A DNA stretch of 64,000 nt, from contig VRMN01000001.1 in NCBI GenBank assembly GCA_008690995.1, positions 4,154,001 to 4,218,000 on the forward strand, given 5' to 3'. The first letter of the stretch is position 1; the number at the start of each line of letters is the position of its first letter. This stretch comes from Porphyridium purpureum (lineage: Eukaryota > Rhodophyta > Bangiophyceae > Porphyridiales > Porphyridiaceae). The notes beneath the pieces were generated by a model, which searched no databases, was not told where the DNA came from, and worked only from the letters and a program-made list of their open reading frames with translations. This document shows positions 38,603 to 49,162 of the stretch, one piece after another. The translations under genes were made by a program, and so were the position numbers.

Positions 38603-41356
38603 ATGGCAAAGGCAAAGAACTTGATATTCGAGAACTGTGTCGAAGTGGCTGGCTTAGCAGCCAATGATGTCGGGCCTGTGCTCCCATACGTGGCGGTCGC
38701 TTACGCGGTTACCAAGCTTATTGTAGAGCACGCAAAGGCTGCGCAGGCAAACCAAGCATCTTGTGCGAAGCTTGCCGAGCGGGCAACCAGCATTTCGACC
38801 ATTCTGGGTACGTATTTTGGCACGAATGCCGGAAAACGTGTCAATGGCACGCACAATGTGAAGGACGCTGGCATGATTGAGTGCTTGAGCCAGTTGGAGT
38901 CTGAACTGCAGTCTGCGTGCGCGCTTGTGAAGCGATTTTCCAGTGCGGAGAAGTGGACCGAAAAGGCGTTTCGCGCCTTGGCGGCGAAGAATTTTCAGGG
39001 CGAGTTCATGACGTGTGAAGCACGCCTCGTCGAGCTCGAGACACGATTGTCGCGTATCATCATATTCAAAATGGCGCACGACCATGAGGAAAAGTACCAA
39101 AATGTGATTGGTAAGTTGGAAGGCGCCCTTCTCAAGTTGAAAGCCGTCCCGTACGAGATGGCTCGCGCTCTTGAAGAGGACAGGCGGCGCGATACAGTGA
39201 CACTTGAGAATAAGCTTCGATCTCATCCGGAAAAAGTCGCGGTGCTCGGCATGCACAGTGCGGAAGTGAAATACACAAGTTCGTACTTACACGCGGCGAA
39301 TGCGGGGCGCGCTTCAAACGGACCCGAAGGAAGTGAACCTTGGTACATTGAGGCAACACTTGCTGAGAAGCATCGGAATGGTGAGAGCAAGAGGATACCA
39401 TTCGTTCCGCTTGGCAATGGTGGCTCTGGGAACGTGTTCAAGGGTAAGTTCATGGGGCAGGAAATAGCCATCAAAGAGATCAAGTCGAAAGGCAACAAGG
39501 CGATGCGCGAGCTGAGAAATGAGGTGGGCATCATGTGGAGGCTTTCTCACGAAAACGTCGTACAGACACTCGGTGGGTTTTACCCACGGACGGGCGTGAA
39601 AGCTCATGAACATGAAAGCCCTTTCATTGTGCTCGAGTTTGCCCCGAAAGGCTCCCTTGAAAATTACATGTTCCATGACAGCGGAGGCAGCTTGCTATTA
39701 CGCGATGAACTACTCAGAATCTTTCGATGCATTATAGATGGCTTGAAGTATTTGCACGGAAATAAGATTATCCATCGCGATATGAAACCCCAGAACATTC
39801 TTCTCATGGATGACTTGACTCCGAAGATTTGCGATTTCGGGCTGGCCACGATGAAGAATTCGTGTTCTCTTGCAAGCGGGTGGCTTGGTACAATCGGGTA
39901 CATGGCACCCGAGGTTATCCGTGGTGACCAGTACAACCGCTCCTGCGATGTGTGGTCATACGGCGTCATGTTGTTTGAGATGATGCTTGGCGAGCCGATG
40001 TTTGGAAGCAAGTGCACGGTTGGTGACGTTTTAAATGTTCTCGGAGATCCGAAGCGGGGTGTGCCGTGGAACAGATTGAACACGTCGGAATACGCAAAAC
40101 AATGGCCGGTCTGGGTGGCAAAATTAGCAAGGGCGTGTCTACAGAATAACCCCGAGGAGCGCCCAACTGTTTCGGATATTTGGCTTGAGTTTTATGAGCG
40201 TCTGGATACGGAGGGGGCCATTGCGGCTGCGAAGTCTCAGAAGCATCAGTATGCTGCGTCTCCGTCAGGCAACAGCACGGCTAGGGTTGATGCGGTCACC
40301 GGAAACATTTCGCACGTCACGGTAGCACCTGGTGGGTCCGCAGCCTCAGCATCAAGTGTCGGAGGTTGTGCGGTGGGGCCACGTGGATCCCGGCCCGTTC
40401 ATGGAAAAGTGCAAAGTGCTGACGAAAAGCTCTGCTTTGCAGAAGAATGCGAGAAGGCGGGGAACATGGCGAATGCGTATACGTATATCAAGCAAGCAGC
40501 GGAAGCTGGTATCACGGAAGGCCAGTTTCGGCTGGGCAAGATTTTGCTCGACGGCTCGCACGGCATGTGCCAGCATTTGGAGTATGGGGCGGGCTGGGTG
40601 CGCACAGCTGCTGAGAAAGGACACATGGACGCCATGATTGAGTTGGGGCGCTGCTACCATGGTGGGCGGGGATTAACACAGACTTTGACCCTTGCGAAAG
40701 AGTGGTATGCAAGGGCGGCGAAGCTCGGCAGTCGGGACGGGTCGGCATCGCTCGAAAGTATAGAGGCCGAAGAGCGGCACTTGCGCCACAATACCGCAGA
40801 TCGACTATCTCGTATTCAGACCAAGGAGCCGGCCAACATGAACTCCGCGAAAGCGCCGACTTATTACGGCCAGGTCGCAGAACAAGGAGGCGCACTGGCA
40901 CAGTACAAGTTGGGCACTTGTTACACAAGCGCGTGGGGCGATCTGGTTGAGAACATACACGCGGTTGTTGACTCGCACCGCCATGTCGCGGAGCAGGGAG
41001 ACACGCAGGCACGGAACCAATCAGGCACGGATTTCGCGAAGGATTGGGGCGGTCTGCTCGAGAATAAGTGCGCGTCGGTAGACTGGTACTGGCAGGGCAC
41101 GGAGCCAAGTCGTGCACCCGCTCAGAATGTGTTAGGCAATTGGTCCGCGAACGCGTGGGGCGTTCTGGCTGAGAACGCATACGCGGTTGTTTACTCGCAC
41201 CACCAGGGCGCGGAACGTGGTCATGCCCCGGCTCAACAGACATTGGGCACATGTTCCGCGAATGAGTGGGGCAGTCTGCCCGAGAATAGATTTGCGATGG
41301 TTCACTCGCACCGCCAGGCCGCAGAGCAAGGAGACATGCGGACACAGATCGGCTGA
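38603..41356 (+). CDS. MLKL-like helical domain + protein kinase + Sel1 repeats (copy 2)
   Basis: Paralogue of the gene at 19766. The frame opens at a GTG (38588), but the first ATG, 38603, aligns with the paralogue's start and gives 917 residues. Helical MLKL-like N-terminus (VAYAVTKLIVEHAKAAQANQ; LESELQSACALVKRFSS) about 1-190, with ~20 residues more than copy 1 before the linker. The kinase has glycine loop GNGGSGNV, AIK lysine, HRDMKPQN, DFGLAT and APEV, so it looks catalytically competent. First Sel1 set (AEECEKAGNMANAYTYIKQA to LAKEWYARAAKLGS) is well kept. The last ~180 residues hold about five Sel1-derived repeats that have drifted together: the usual WYRKAAEQG is replaced by VVDSHRHVAEQG-type units, and the long coiled coil of copy 1 is missing. 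Function inferred as for copy 1. Confidence 0.9.
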   Translation: MAKAKNLIFENCVEVAGLAANDVGPVLPYVAVAYAVTKLIVEHAKAAQANQASCAKLAERATSISTILGTYFGTNAGKRVNGTHNVKDAGMIECLSQLESELQSACALVKRFSSAEKWTEKAFRALAAKNFQGEFMTCEARLVELETRLSRIIIFKMAHDHEEKYQNVIGKLEGALLKLKAVPYEMARALEEDRRRDTVTLENKLRSHPEKVAVLGMHSAEVKYTSSYLHAANAGRASNGPEGSEPWYIEATLAEKHRNGESKRIPFVPLGNGGSGNVFKGKFMGQEIAIKEIKSKGNKAMRELRNEVGIMWRLSHENVVQTLGGFYPRTGVKAHEHESPFIVLEFAPKGSLENYMFHDSGGSLLLRDELLRIFRCIIDGLKYLHGNKIIHRDMKPQNILLMDDLTPKICDFGLATMKNSCSLASGWLGTIGYMAPEVIRGDQYNRSCDVWSYGVMLFEMMLGEPMFGSKCTVGDVLNVLGDPKRGVPWNRLNTSEYAKQWPVWVAKLARACLQNNPEERPTVSDIWLEFYERLDTEGAIAAAKSQKHQYAASPSGNSTARVDAVTGNISHVTVAPGGSAASASSVGGCAVGPRGSRPVHGKVQSADEKLCFAEECEKAGNMANAYTYIKQAAEAGITEGQFRLGKILLDGSHGMCQHLEYGAGWVRTAAEKGHMDAMIELGRCYHGGRGLTQTLTLAKEWYARAAKLGSRDGSASLESIEAEERHLRHNTADRLSRIQTKEPANMNSAKAPTYYGQVAEQGGALAQYKLGTCYTSAWGDLVENIHAVVDSHRHVAEQGDTQARNQSGTDFAKDWGGLLENKCASVDWYWQGTEPSRAPAQNVLGNWSANAWGVLAENAYAVVYSHHQGAERGHAPAQQTLGTCSANEWGSLPENRFAMVHSHRQAAEQGDMRTQIG

Positions 41357-42597
41357 AAAGCTGAAGCAGGTAGAAATTACGGTCGGAGAAAAGAAGATAA
41401 AAGTGTCAGAACCACGTTTCTCCAGGTGCATCCAACCAAACAGTCAGAACGACTGAAACTTCTAGGGGAAATGCCGGATTCCGCCACTAGTCCAAAGACT
41501 CCAATTGCGGTTGGATGTCTGCTTTGTCGAACGATGCAGCTTTAGTTTTCATCACGAAAGCGCTCAGTTCAGACGTAACTTTGACTGCGCAGGTTTAGAC
41601 AGGGAACGGCGGACTGTCCCGAGCGGTACAGTGAACACCCGTCCGGTGGGTGTACAGCGTAAGCACGAAACGGCATTACGACTCTGGCAGGCGGGGTTGG
41701 TGAACGTGACCAGATTTGCAAGTGCGCGACCGTCACTTTGGGCGTCGTCCACGGTCTCTGTGGAAAAAACAAAGGCTCAAAGGCAGTGGTCAGGCGGCTC
41801 GTGGGACCGCGGCGGCTGTGATGCTTTTTGACATGAAGGGGCGCTATAAATTGAGGAGCAGCACAGAAGATGTGAAAAATTTAGGACCTCGCTCAGAGGT
41901 AGAGGCTCTCCAGTGGTGTAGTACAAAAAGGCTGTTGTTGTGAATCACCGAGTCTCTCATGTATTGGGCCTGTTTGGTCAGTTGGAACTGCACAGGGGTG
42001 CAAGTGATCTCAAACGCCCTTCCAAGTGTCCCTTATCCGATTTGGTCTCATTTTATGACCTCGACTTCGTGTCACAATGTGCATCACTTGCGCACTTTGG
42101 TTGTGCTTGCCGTTGCATCGTAGTGGTTGTGCAGCTGGACGAGACCGAAGCCGCAGATCCTGGCGCCATGGGCGGCCGCACCATCTCCGTGTCACCGCTG
42201 AAGATCATGTATGTGCAGCCGCCTTCGCTGTCCCCTAACTAGTTGATTACTGAGCTTCTTGCTCGCGTGCCCATCTCGACCTGTTCTGGACTCTCATGGC
42301 AGAGCGAACGCTCGCAATGTGTGCCAAGGTTCTGATAGATGAAACAAGGTCTTCGTTCTCGAGTACGATCGAGCACGCGCGGGAGCAGTTAGGTCCGATG
42401 CCCTTTCTGCCGTTTTGGCAAACGATTGACAAAATGAACGAAACTGGGTTTGAGATTATTGCCGGACCAAAGATGGGGCGGAATGGAGGACCATAGACCC
42501 ATGTGCGCTCTGATGCCTTCTGGGCGAGCATGTTATGATACGCATCGTTTGCCTGACGCCGCATTTTTGAACGGTCCGGAGCAGCACGTTTGCTCTA
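41357..42597. other. Intergenic region, no convincing gene
   Basis: About 1.2 kb between kinase copy 2 and duplication block 2. Short + frames at 41505-41831 and 41940-42242 lack motifs. Confidence 0.3.
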
Positions 42598-42755
42598 GCG
42601 CAGCGGAGTGCGCGTTCTGGGCATGGCGAATTGACTGTGGCTTTACAGAGCATTCAAGTCAAGACAGAAGCCAGCGGTCCCTGGGAACGTGCCGAAATGT
42701 AGCCCTTGAATGGTGTCTTTCCATTCCAATCATTTGCAGCCATGCAGCTTTTCTT

Positions 42756-43910
42756 TCAGGCCATCCGGCCGGAAGAAATATTCCAGCGATTCTGCACACG
42801 CTGCGCACAATCTGCGACGAGGTGCTTATCCACCAGCTGTAACCACGCAGCTCTGCTAAGCGCACGAAGGAAAGCCTGCACAACCAGTACCTGCTCCACT
42901 CGCGAAGAGACCAGGTTTTTGGCTTCGACCAAAACGTCGCTGAGAGGCAGAAGCTCCTCGGGTTTACCTCGCCGCTGGCAATCTGGTATGTATTGGTACA
43001 GGCGACGCTCATGCAGCGTACAGCCAAGTTGCATGATCCAACGCATGTATTCGCGCGCTTCCTTGTAGTTACCCGAATTGACAAATGCAGAGACGAGCAC
43101 GTGCAATGGTTTGGATGGCGGCGTGATCTCCATCTCGCGATACTTGGCGCCGATCCAGCGCGCTTCTTCAGCTTCGCCGTGCGCACAGATGTACGCACCA
43201 CACTCCAGCAAGCCGGCGTCCACTTGAATGCTTTCCGAGTGCGGTGGTGAGCGCATAATCTTCCAGACCTCGAGTGCAGTCTTAGCCTTCTTGTTCCGCA
43301 GTAGGCCGTACATGACGCTTCGCATTGCGTCTGCGTCTGCGCCTCGGTACATGTCCAGACGCTGGCAGAATACCTGGAACATAAGGTCAGGCCTGTGGCA
43401 AGCCCCGTAATGGCTGATCAATCTATTGTATGCACGCTCACTCAGCGTGTGACCCTGGCGCTCGATGAGGTTTCGCAACGACAGCACCACATTGACCTTC
43501 TGACACGCTCGCGCAAGTGGCAGCGTTTGAAGAAGAGCGTATGAATCCAGCTCTGCACCGTCGCACCGCGCAACTTGCACCATGCGCACCGCGAATGCGA
43601 GCCGCCGACGCGGGTCGGCGTCTCGCTCGTACCGGGCAAGGCGCAGCAGAAAGTCGAGGGTCCAGTTGCTACGCGGGACGCCAGATGCGGCGTTCAAAAT
43701 GCGCTCGACATCGCTCAGAGGGGTCCGTTTGAAGAGTGCCCGCTGAAGCTTGTCATTGAGAGCTCGAGTGGCATCCATACTATTCGTCAATTCCATATCT
43801 CCTGGAAGTACTGTGAACCTTTCGTTGGCAGGTCCCAGATCGTCTGTGGTGCTACTGTTCGTGTCATGAGTACGTGAGCGTGGATGAAGTGAGAGCATCC
43901 TGGGGTCCAT
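42756..43910 (-). CDS. PPR-like helical repeat protein B
   Basis: Helical 35-residue-type repeat protein, probably organellar RNA-binding by family analogy. The open frame reaches 44147, but codons above 43910 lack an ATG and align with the tail of PPR-A, so I start at the ATG at 43910; 43796 is an alternative just before ATRALNDKLQRAL, which aligns with ELNEQLRAAL of PPR-A. Repeats are visible: KVNVVLSLRNLIERQGHTLS, NRLISHYGACHRPDLMFQVF, VLVSAFVNSGNYKEAREYM. The end, VDKHLVADCAQRV, matches VHPAASCAQRV in the related gene at 54084, although that protein continues far beyond. It lies downstream of PPR-A on the same strand; both appear in the decayed block 1. Confidence 0.65.
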   Translation of the reverse strand: MDPRMLSLHPRSRTHDTNSSTTDDLGPANERFTVLPGDMELTNSMDATRALNDKLQRALFKRTPLSDVERILNAASGVPRSNWTLDFLLRLARYERDADPRRRLAFAVRMVQVARCDGAELDSYALLQTLPLARACQKVNVVLSLRNLIERQGHTLSERAYNRLISHYGACHRPDLMFQVFCQRLDMYRGADADAMRSVMYGLLRNKKAKTALEVWKIMRSPPHSESIQVDAGLLECGAYICAHGEAEEARWIGAKYREMEITPPSKPLHVLVSAFVNSGNYKEAREYMRWIMQLGCTLHERRLYQYIPDCQRRGKPEELLPLSDVLVEAKNLVSSRVEQVLVVQAFLRALSRAAWLQLVDKHLVADCAQRVQNRWNISSGRMA

Positions 43911-44147
43911 TCGCGCGTCGGCCAGCGGCACAGGCCGTGCTGCTGCGGCACTTGAGGTCAGTAATGCGCCGTCACCGACCAAGTTTCCGGGTACCTTGAT
44001 TCCGACGCTTTGGGTGTGTATCGCGCTGCCGAGCCGCCATGTGCGCAGGGGCCCCTCCCTGGTATCCTCAGTGCTGTAGCCTAGCAGGGCTTCCGGAAGC
44101 TTGGAGTTCTCTGAAAATTCTTCCCATAGATCCCAATCAGTCAGCAC

Positions 44148-45302
44148 GCGGCGAGCGCACTGCGCGGCTGCGTTCCCATTCAGATGCCGCTGCTTGATGC
44201 CAAGTTCAAGCGCCGAAAAGAAAGCGGCCCATGGTGCGCGGCATGGCCTTTCGTGTCACACCAAATGCTCAATAATATTGGTCTTGGACAGTGGGTCTGC
44301 GAGTTGCAACAGCTCTGCCCAAGCGTGATGCCGTACGCACCTATCAACAAACTGGATAATCTCTCGCTGGTGTAGTACATAATTGAGGTGCACAGTCCAC
44401 TCCATAGTGCGTAGAGCCTCGGCCATCCAGCCATCGTGCACAAATGCTGCCGTCAGCAGACTTAGCTCGCGAGAGGGCGGCTCAAGTCCGAGTGCTTTGT
44501 ATTGACTCGTAATCCAAAGCGCGCCTTCAGCCTTGCCATGTCCACGCGCGCAAATCCATGCACCGCTGCTCAGAATGGCAGAATCTACCACCACTTGACG
44601 CGAGAACGGCGGCTCACGCATGATACTCCAGACGTGCCATGCAGTATCATACAGCTTGAACTTGAGAAATCCATTTAGAAACCGCGCAAAAGTGTCGACG
44701 TCCAGCGTCGCAGGCTGGACGCGAACCATTTCATCAAACAGTTCAAACAGCATGTCCTGCCGCTTGCACGCCACAAAATGTATCACAAGGCCGCGATATC
44801 CGATGGCGTCAGCGGGATACCGTTGAATCGACTCGATTCGTCTCTTTACGATCCAAGCGACTGTGCTTTTCGTGCATGGCCGGGCCAGCGCGAGAATGTG
44901 CGTCAGTACATGTGAGTCGAGCGGCACTTGGTCACTTGACGCTCGCCTGAGTACCCCTACCGCAAATTTCAGCGCGTGTCGAGCTCTGGCGTTGGCTGAA
45001 AACTCCGCGCTGATTTCTTTTTCCTCGTCACTCAGGTTACCATCGTCCTTGACCCCAACTTGTCTCGCGATGCGCAAGCAAATATCGACTGTGCGCGCAT
45101 CAAACGGCGCGTAGCGGTGGTGCCGGACAATTTGCTCCGCGTCATCTAGGCCAGCCTGGTCATCGAGCGCGGCTCGCAGCTGCTCGTTGAGCTCACGCGC
45201 GGTCACGATAAAGGTTGCGCGGAACAAGCGCTCGCGCTCGCTACGTCCACCTGCAACGCGATTGTCCTCGCCTTTGTCTCCTAGCGGCCTCCTGCGATCC
45301 AC
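44148..45302 (-). pseudogene. PPR-like helical repeat gene A, damaged or with an unseen exon
   Basis: A 348-codon frame (45302-44256) with clear similarity to PPR-B and the 54084 gene: HRYAPFDARTVDICLRIARQ, FLNGFLKFKLYDTAWHVW, LLTAAFVHDGWMAEALRTME. It has no ATG at its 5' end (GTG at 45302; an upstream in-frame ATG at 45365 is cut off by a TAG). Past the TGA at 44256 the family sequence continues in the same frame (ALELGIKQRHLNGNAAAQC, then ARRV), matching HLVADCAQRV of PPR-B. So the gene has lost its start and gained one stop, unless splicing mends both: a GCGTTGCAG|G acceptor-like site is near 45255. I saw no convincing intron at the TGA. Confidence 0.6.
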
Positions 45303-45365
45303 CTTTCCGCTGCGTTGCTACGGATCGCGTCCGGATGCTTGTCTGAGCACAACGGGAGCATGCAT

Positions 45366-46144
45366 GTCCCACCTGCTGCGGTGTTGATGGGTACCCATGT
45401 GCATGAACAATGCTGGTCCAGATTCGCAGCGCCCGCAGACTCGTACGCGGTGCGTACCGGGCCAGCACGCAAAGCGCCAATCATCTGACGCTTTGCAATG
45501 CAGAACGTAACATCGACACCAACGACCTCCTTGTTGCCGAAGCGCGAGCTCGACATGGTGCGAGTCTAACCACGACGATGGTGGTAATTCGTCCAGACGA
45601 TTTCAGAACGTCAAGGCGACATGCGTTTCCTCCCTTATGGTGAGTGATGTGATCATGCGCTGAAGCTCCCCGCGGGCTAGGAGCGGCACACGACTGGAGA
45701 AGGCGAGAAGCGGCAAAAAGGCTGTGCGCTTCTGCCGAGCGGAGGCCTCTACGAGCGAGTGCTCAGCGCCGGGAAGAGGAGTGTCCCTTGAGGATTGACC
45801 CATGCTGGCGCGCCGTCCGCGCAACAAGGTGCAGCGTGCGTCGTTTTCACGATCCCTGGCATCGTGCGGAGCTAATTCGTAGCGGCGCAAGTTTGTGTCC
45901 CGCAACGATTTGGCCATACTGTACTATGAGGACACGCGGTTTCACATTGAAGCAGGCCGAATTCTTGAGCAAAAATGGTGCTTTGGAAGCAAAGTTACAT
46001 TGTGAAGGTAGAGCCACGATCCAACGGCGTTGAAACCACGCACACGCGGCTCGTTTAAAGGAAGCAGGCCGCAGCTCTTCGCTGCCCGATCTGCTGCTCG
46101 GCCGGCGCGAGATCGCAGAGAGAAGCGCAAGACAAGGAGACGAA
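45366..46144. other. Spacer between PPR-A and the GT47-like gene (block 2)
   Basis: About 780 bp, homologous to 35340-36028 of block 1. It acts as a divergent promoter between the minus-strand PPR genes and the plus-strand GT47 gene. A minus-strand ATG frame at 45281-45556 may preserve part of the old PPR-A N-terminus. Confidence 0.4.
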
Positions 46145-47593
46145 ATGTTCCAAAATTTTGGTGGGGTTGCAGCCGCGATGCTGCTGGTGCTCGGCGCGGT
46201 GATGTCGGCACCAGCGGAGCGCCGTCCGAGCGAGTCCGCGACACGTTCGCAATGGAACTCATTTGACCTTCTCGAGGCAGTGGAGAAAGACCCTGACGTG
46301 GGCAACAGCGTCCAGACACAAAGCGCGAAAGTGACTGTCCCATTTTTCATGTATGAGCCTGACCACTTTCTGGCATATGCAAAGTGCTCAAAAGCGATCT
46401 TGGATCCTAAACATTCAATTGATGTGTTGTTTGTGGAGAGGCTTCAGAATCATCCATGGAGGACACGCCAGCCACAGGATGCCGAGTTGTTTGTCGTGCC
46501 CGTGCTACTCAGCGCCCTTGCTCTCGACAATTGCAGTGTGAGCACGACAAAGAGCCTTAACCAAATGAATCAGTACCTGGGAAACAGTTCTTGGTACTCC
46601 AGATACGAAGGCCGCGATCATCTCGTTCTCATGAGCCACTGGAAGAAGCGGTATGCCATTCTCAAATATCTCGGGCGCAGAATGAAAATCGGCTCGTATA
46701 CCCGCGACAGAATGCAAGCCTATCGAAATGTTTTTGTCGTCGGGTTCTTGGACAACTACGCGGCGATGACGGCAGAGAGTCGGAACGCTGACGGATACTT
46801 TTCAGAGTGGAATTATGCGAACAGTGCGAAATTGCCACGGGATTTGGTGGTACGGTGGATGGGTAAAAACAGATTTTTTCATGGAAGTGTGGTACTTCCG
46901 CGGCTTAATCGAAGAGCTCTTTTTACAAAGCGCGACGCAGACACTAGTCAGGTATATAATGATGTATTCTTGAGCGTCAGATTGCATAATCCAGAATCGC
47001 GGATTCAATTTCCCGAAATTCCGGACTGCAATGTGACTGAATTTGAAACGTATTCAAATCTCTACGAATCCATGGCTTTGGTAGGAAGCAGTCCGCCAAT
47101 TCCGAGCTGGACCGCAGATCGATGTCTTCAGCCGTTCGAATTTTCCAGGTTGGTTGCCCATCGCATCACAGAACGTTCGCACTTTTCGTTCCTTCTGGCG
47201 GGAGATAACCCGGAAAGTGATACGCTCTATAACGCAATAGCCGCTCGCTCCATTCCGGTTCTTTTCGTCGAAGATGAAAAGCAAGACTTATTGTACGAGT
47301 GCATGGTTCATTTTGATTTCCCTTGGAAGGATATCGCGCTCGTGTTCAGTGGTCCTGAGTTTCGCGAGGATCCGATGCGCGTTATTCGATATTTGCGCGC
47401 CATGGTTCAAAACGAGCCTGAGGACCTCGCGCGACGGGTCAAACTCATTGAAGCTCATGGCCGCGACATCTTGTGGTCGGAGCCGAACTCGCGCGTCCAC
47501 GAAAGCATTTTGATTGATGCGTGGAAACTGTCCAAAGGTAATCTACCCAGACGTATAGAACCACCAAAAATGCGCAGCTTAAGCCAGGCGTAG
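46145..47593 (+). CDS. Exostosin/GT47-like glycosyltransferase (block 2 copy)
   Basis: A 482-residue paralogue of the gene at 36029, the two agreeing at most positions. ATG at 46145 leads straight into a signal peptide or anchor (GGVAAAMLLVLGAVMSAPA). The conserved blocks are VPFFMYEPDHFLAYAKCSKAI, LQNHPWR, ELFVVPVLLSAL, GFLDNYAAMTAESRNADGYF, HFSFLLAGDNPESDTLYNAI and RSIPVLFVED, then HFDFPWKDIALVFSGPEFRE. It is open throughout, so both copies look functional. Differences cluster in the middle (320-350) and at the C-terminus, where block 1 has ~20 more residues. Likely Golgi lumenal; acceptor unknown. Confidence 0.8.
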   Translation: MFQNFGGVAAAMLLVLGAVMSAPAERRPSESATRSQWNSFDLLEAVEKDPDVGNSVQTQSAKVTVPFFMYEPDHFLAYAKCSKAILDPKHSIDVLFVERLQNHPWRTRQPQDAELFVVPVLLSALALDNCSVSTTKSLNQMNQYLGNSSWYSRYEGRDHLVLMSHWKKRYAILKYLGRRMKIGSYTRDRMQAYRNVFVVGFLDNYAAMTAESRNADGYFSEWNYANSAKLPRDLVVRWMGKNRFFHGSVVLPRLNRRALFTKRDADTSQVYNDVFLSVRLHNPESRIQFPEIPDCNVTEFETYSNLYESMALVGSSPPIPSWTADRCLQPFEFSRLVAHRITERSHFSFLLAGDNPESDTLYNAIAARSIPVLFVEDEKQDLLYECMVHFDFPWKDIALVFSGPEFREDPMRVIRYLRAMVQNEPEDLARRVKLIEAHGRDILWSEPNSRVHESILIDAWKLSKGNLPRRIEPPKMRSLSQA

Positions 47594-47735
47594 TCGCTCT
47601 GAGCAAGGATTCGCATATCGTGCGTGACGCCACTGAGTCGTAACAGGCTGCAACCCTGAGGTAAGAAGCCCGACGTTCTGTCCAATGTGCGCAGGTCCGC
47701 ATGTATCAATGATTGGCGCTCTGAAATGATGCGGA

Positions 47736-48848
47736 GCTCCTCAAGCCACACGAGCCGAGTCGGTTGCTTTCATGGTGAAAATGCGCGGCTGGATGACGCT
47801 TTGAAGTCAGACACATTTCCTGCAGTTCGCGAGCTGATTTTACCGTTCGGACGGTACCGCATTCTGCGTAAATCACATCTGCGCCGCAAGTGAGCAGCCC
47901 ATTGCAATCTCATGCGCCCTTGCCCTCACAAGACTTGTTACAGCATAGCGGGGCCAGCGCGCGCTGGCGAATAGCGCGGGATGGACACTGGTTTGGCTTT
48001 CTCGCGCACTGATCAAGTGCGCTGTAGGTTGTTGGATAGTTCCTATAATCGTAGGGTACATTATTTGCCACTGCAATGAGTACGAACGAGTCGCAACCGA
48101 TTCCCACGCCAAACAGTGTACGTTCTAGTCGCACCTTGAACACTTCCGCTGGGACGTGATGTCTGGGATTGCGAACAACCAGAAAGGCGACGCATGATGG
48201 ACTCTGTTCAAGGATGGCTCGCGTTTGCGCCTTTTAGTGGGTTCAGTGATAAAGTTTCGCTGACTGCAACCCTGGCTTTGTTGCTCGACGATGCTCATGG
48301 GCACATTGCCATCGGCTGGTCAGCTAGCGCCGCTGCGGCTTGACCCGCTCGCTCACGATTCACGGAATATTCGGGAAGGCGAATCGCAGGCGCGAGTTTG
48401 CGATGAGTTCCACAACGGGATGAATCAGATGTTACAGGACACCAAAAGCCTGTCGGCGTTCGCTTCGCCTGGATTCGAACGCAAGTCACAGTCCGCCAAG
48501 ATCAGGTTAATATTCCAGGACAAGGCCACTCAGCGTTGGCCGTATTCGGCGCCACGCAAGCGCTCAATATTCGCGCGGAGCGCAATCCGCTGATACAGGG
48601 TAGCCCACGATCACGCGCTGTCGAACGCGCGCATCTCGCTGACTTTCGGGTCCACTCGCGCCTCGCTGGCCAGGGCGAGTGTGACTTGACGGTGCAGATA
48701 CTGTGCTTAAGAAATGAATGGAATCAGCACATGGTCGCACAGTCCATCGATACCCCATGCATTCGAGATGAGCGAGCCAAATATATCCTCTTCTGCGCAT
48801 CTCGCGCCCGCGCTAGCTGGACAGAATAGATCCTGCCGATACTCCCAT
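47736..48848. other. Intergenic region before the second copia element
   Basis: About 1.1 kb with only short frames and no recognised motif. Confidence 0.3.
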
Positions 48849-49143
48849 TGTCCGATACAACACGTAGGAGCACGGCAACGTGCTCGTACTGATGTGAGGA
48901 GGGGAAGCGCTTGATGTTATCCCACAAGCGTAGCCACGCAGTGGACACCCACGCAATGGCTCCCGGTGCAGAAATCAAAGTTGCTCTTGGCAATACTTAT
49001 AAACTTCTTTTATGCTATCCACTCCTACCGTCCCTTCTCCAGTCGCTCGTCCGAGCCCCGCGAAAACAGGGGCTTAAATAAACGTATGCAGTCTACTGCG
49101 ACTAGTGACATCTTCGGTGCGAGTGAACACTACAGTTACAACA
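48849..49143 (-). repeat. 3' LTR of the second copia element
   Basis: 295 bp; on the minus strand it starts TGTTGTAAC and ends ATCGGACA. It differs from the other LTR by one substitution and one 2-bp length difference by eye. Confidence 0.93.
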
Positions 49144-49162
49144 CTCGCCCATCTTCTTTTCA
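49144..49162 (-). promoter_or_regulatory. Polypurine tract of the second copia element
   Basis: On the minus strand a purine-rich run, GAAAAGAAGATGGGCGAG, directly precedes the 3' LTR. Confidence 0.6.

Larger units (their letters stand above)
42598..47735. repeat. Segmental duplication, block 2 (two PPR-like genes + GT47-like gene)
   Basis: The longer copy of the block at 33815-37650, and the one that keeps more of its genes open. Matching runs across coding and spacer DNA. Kinase copy 2 lies between the blocks. Confidence 0.85.
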
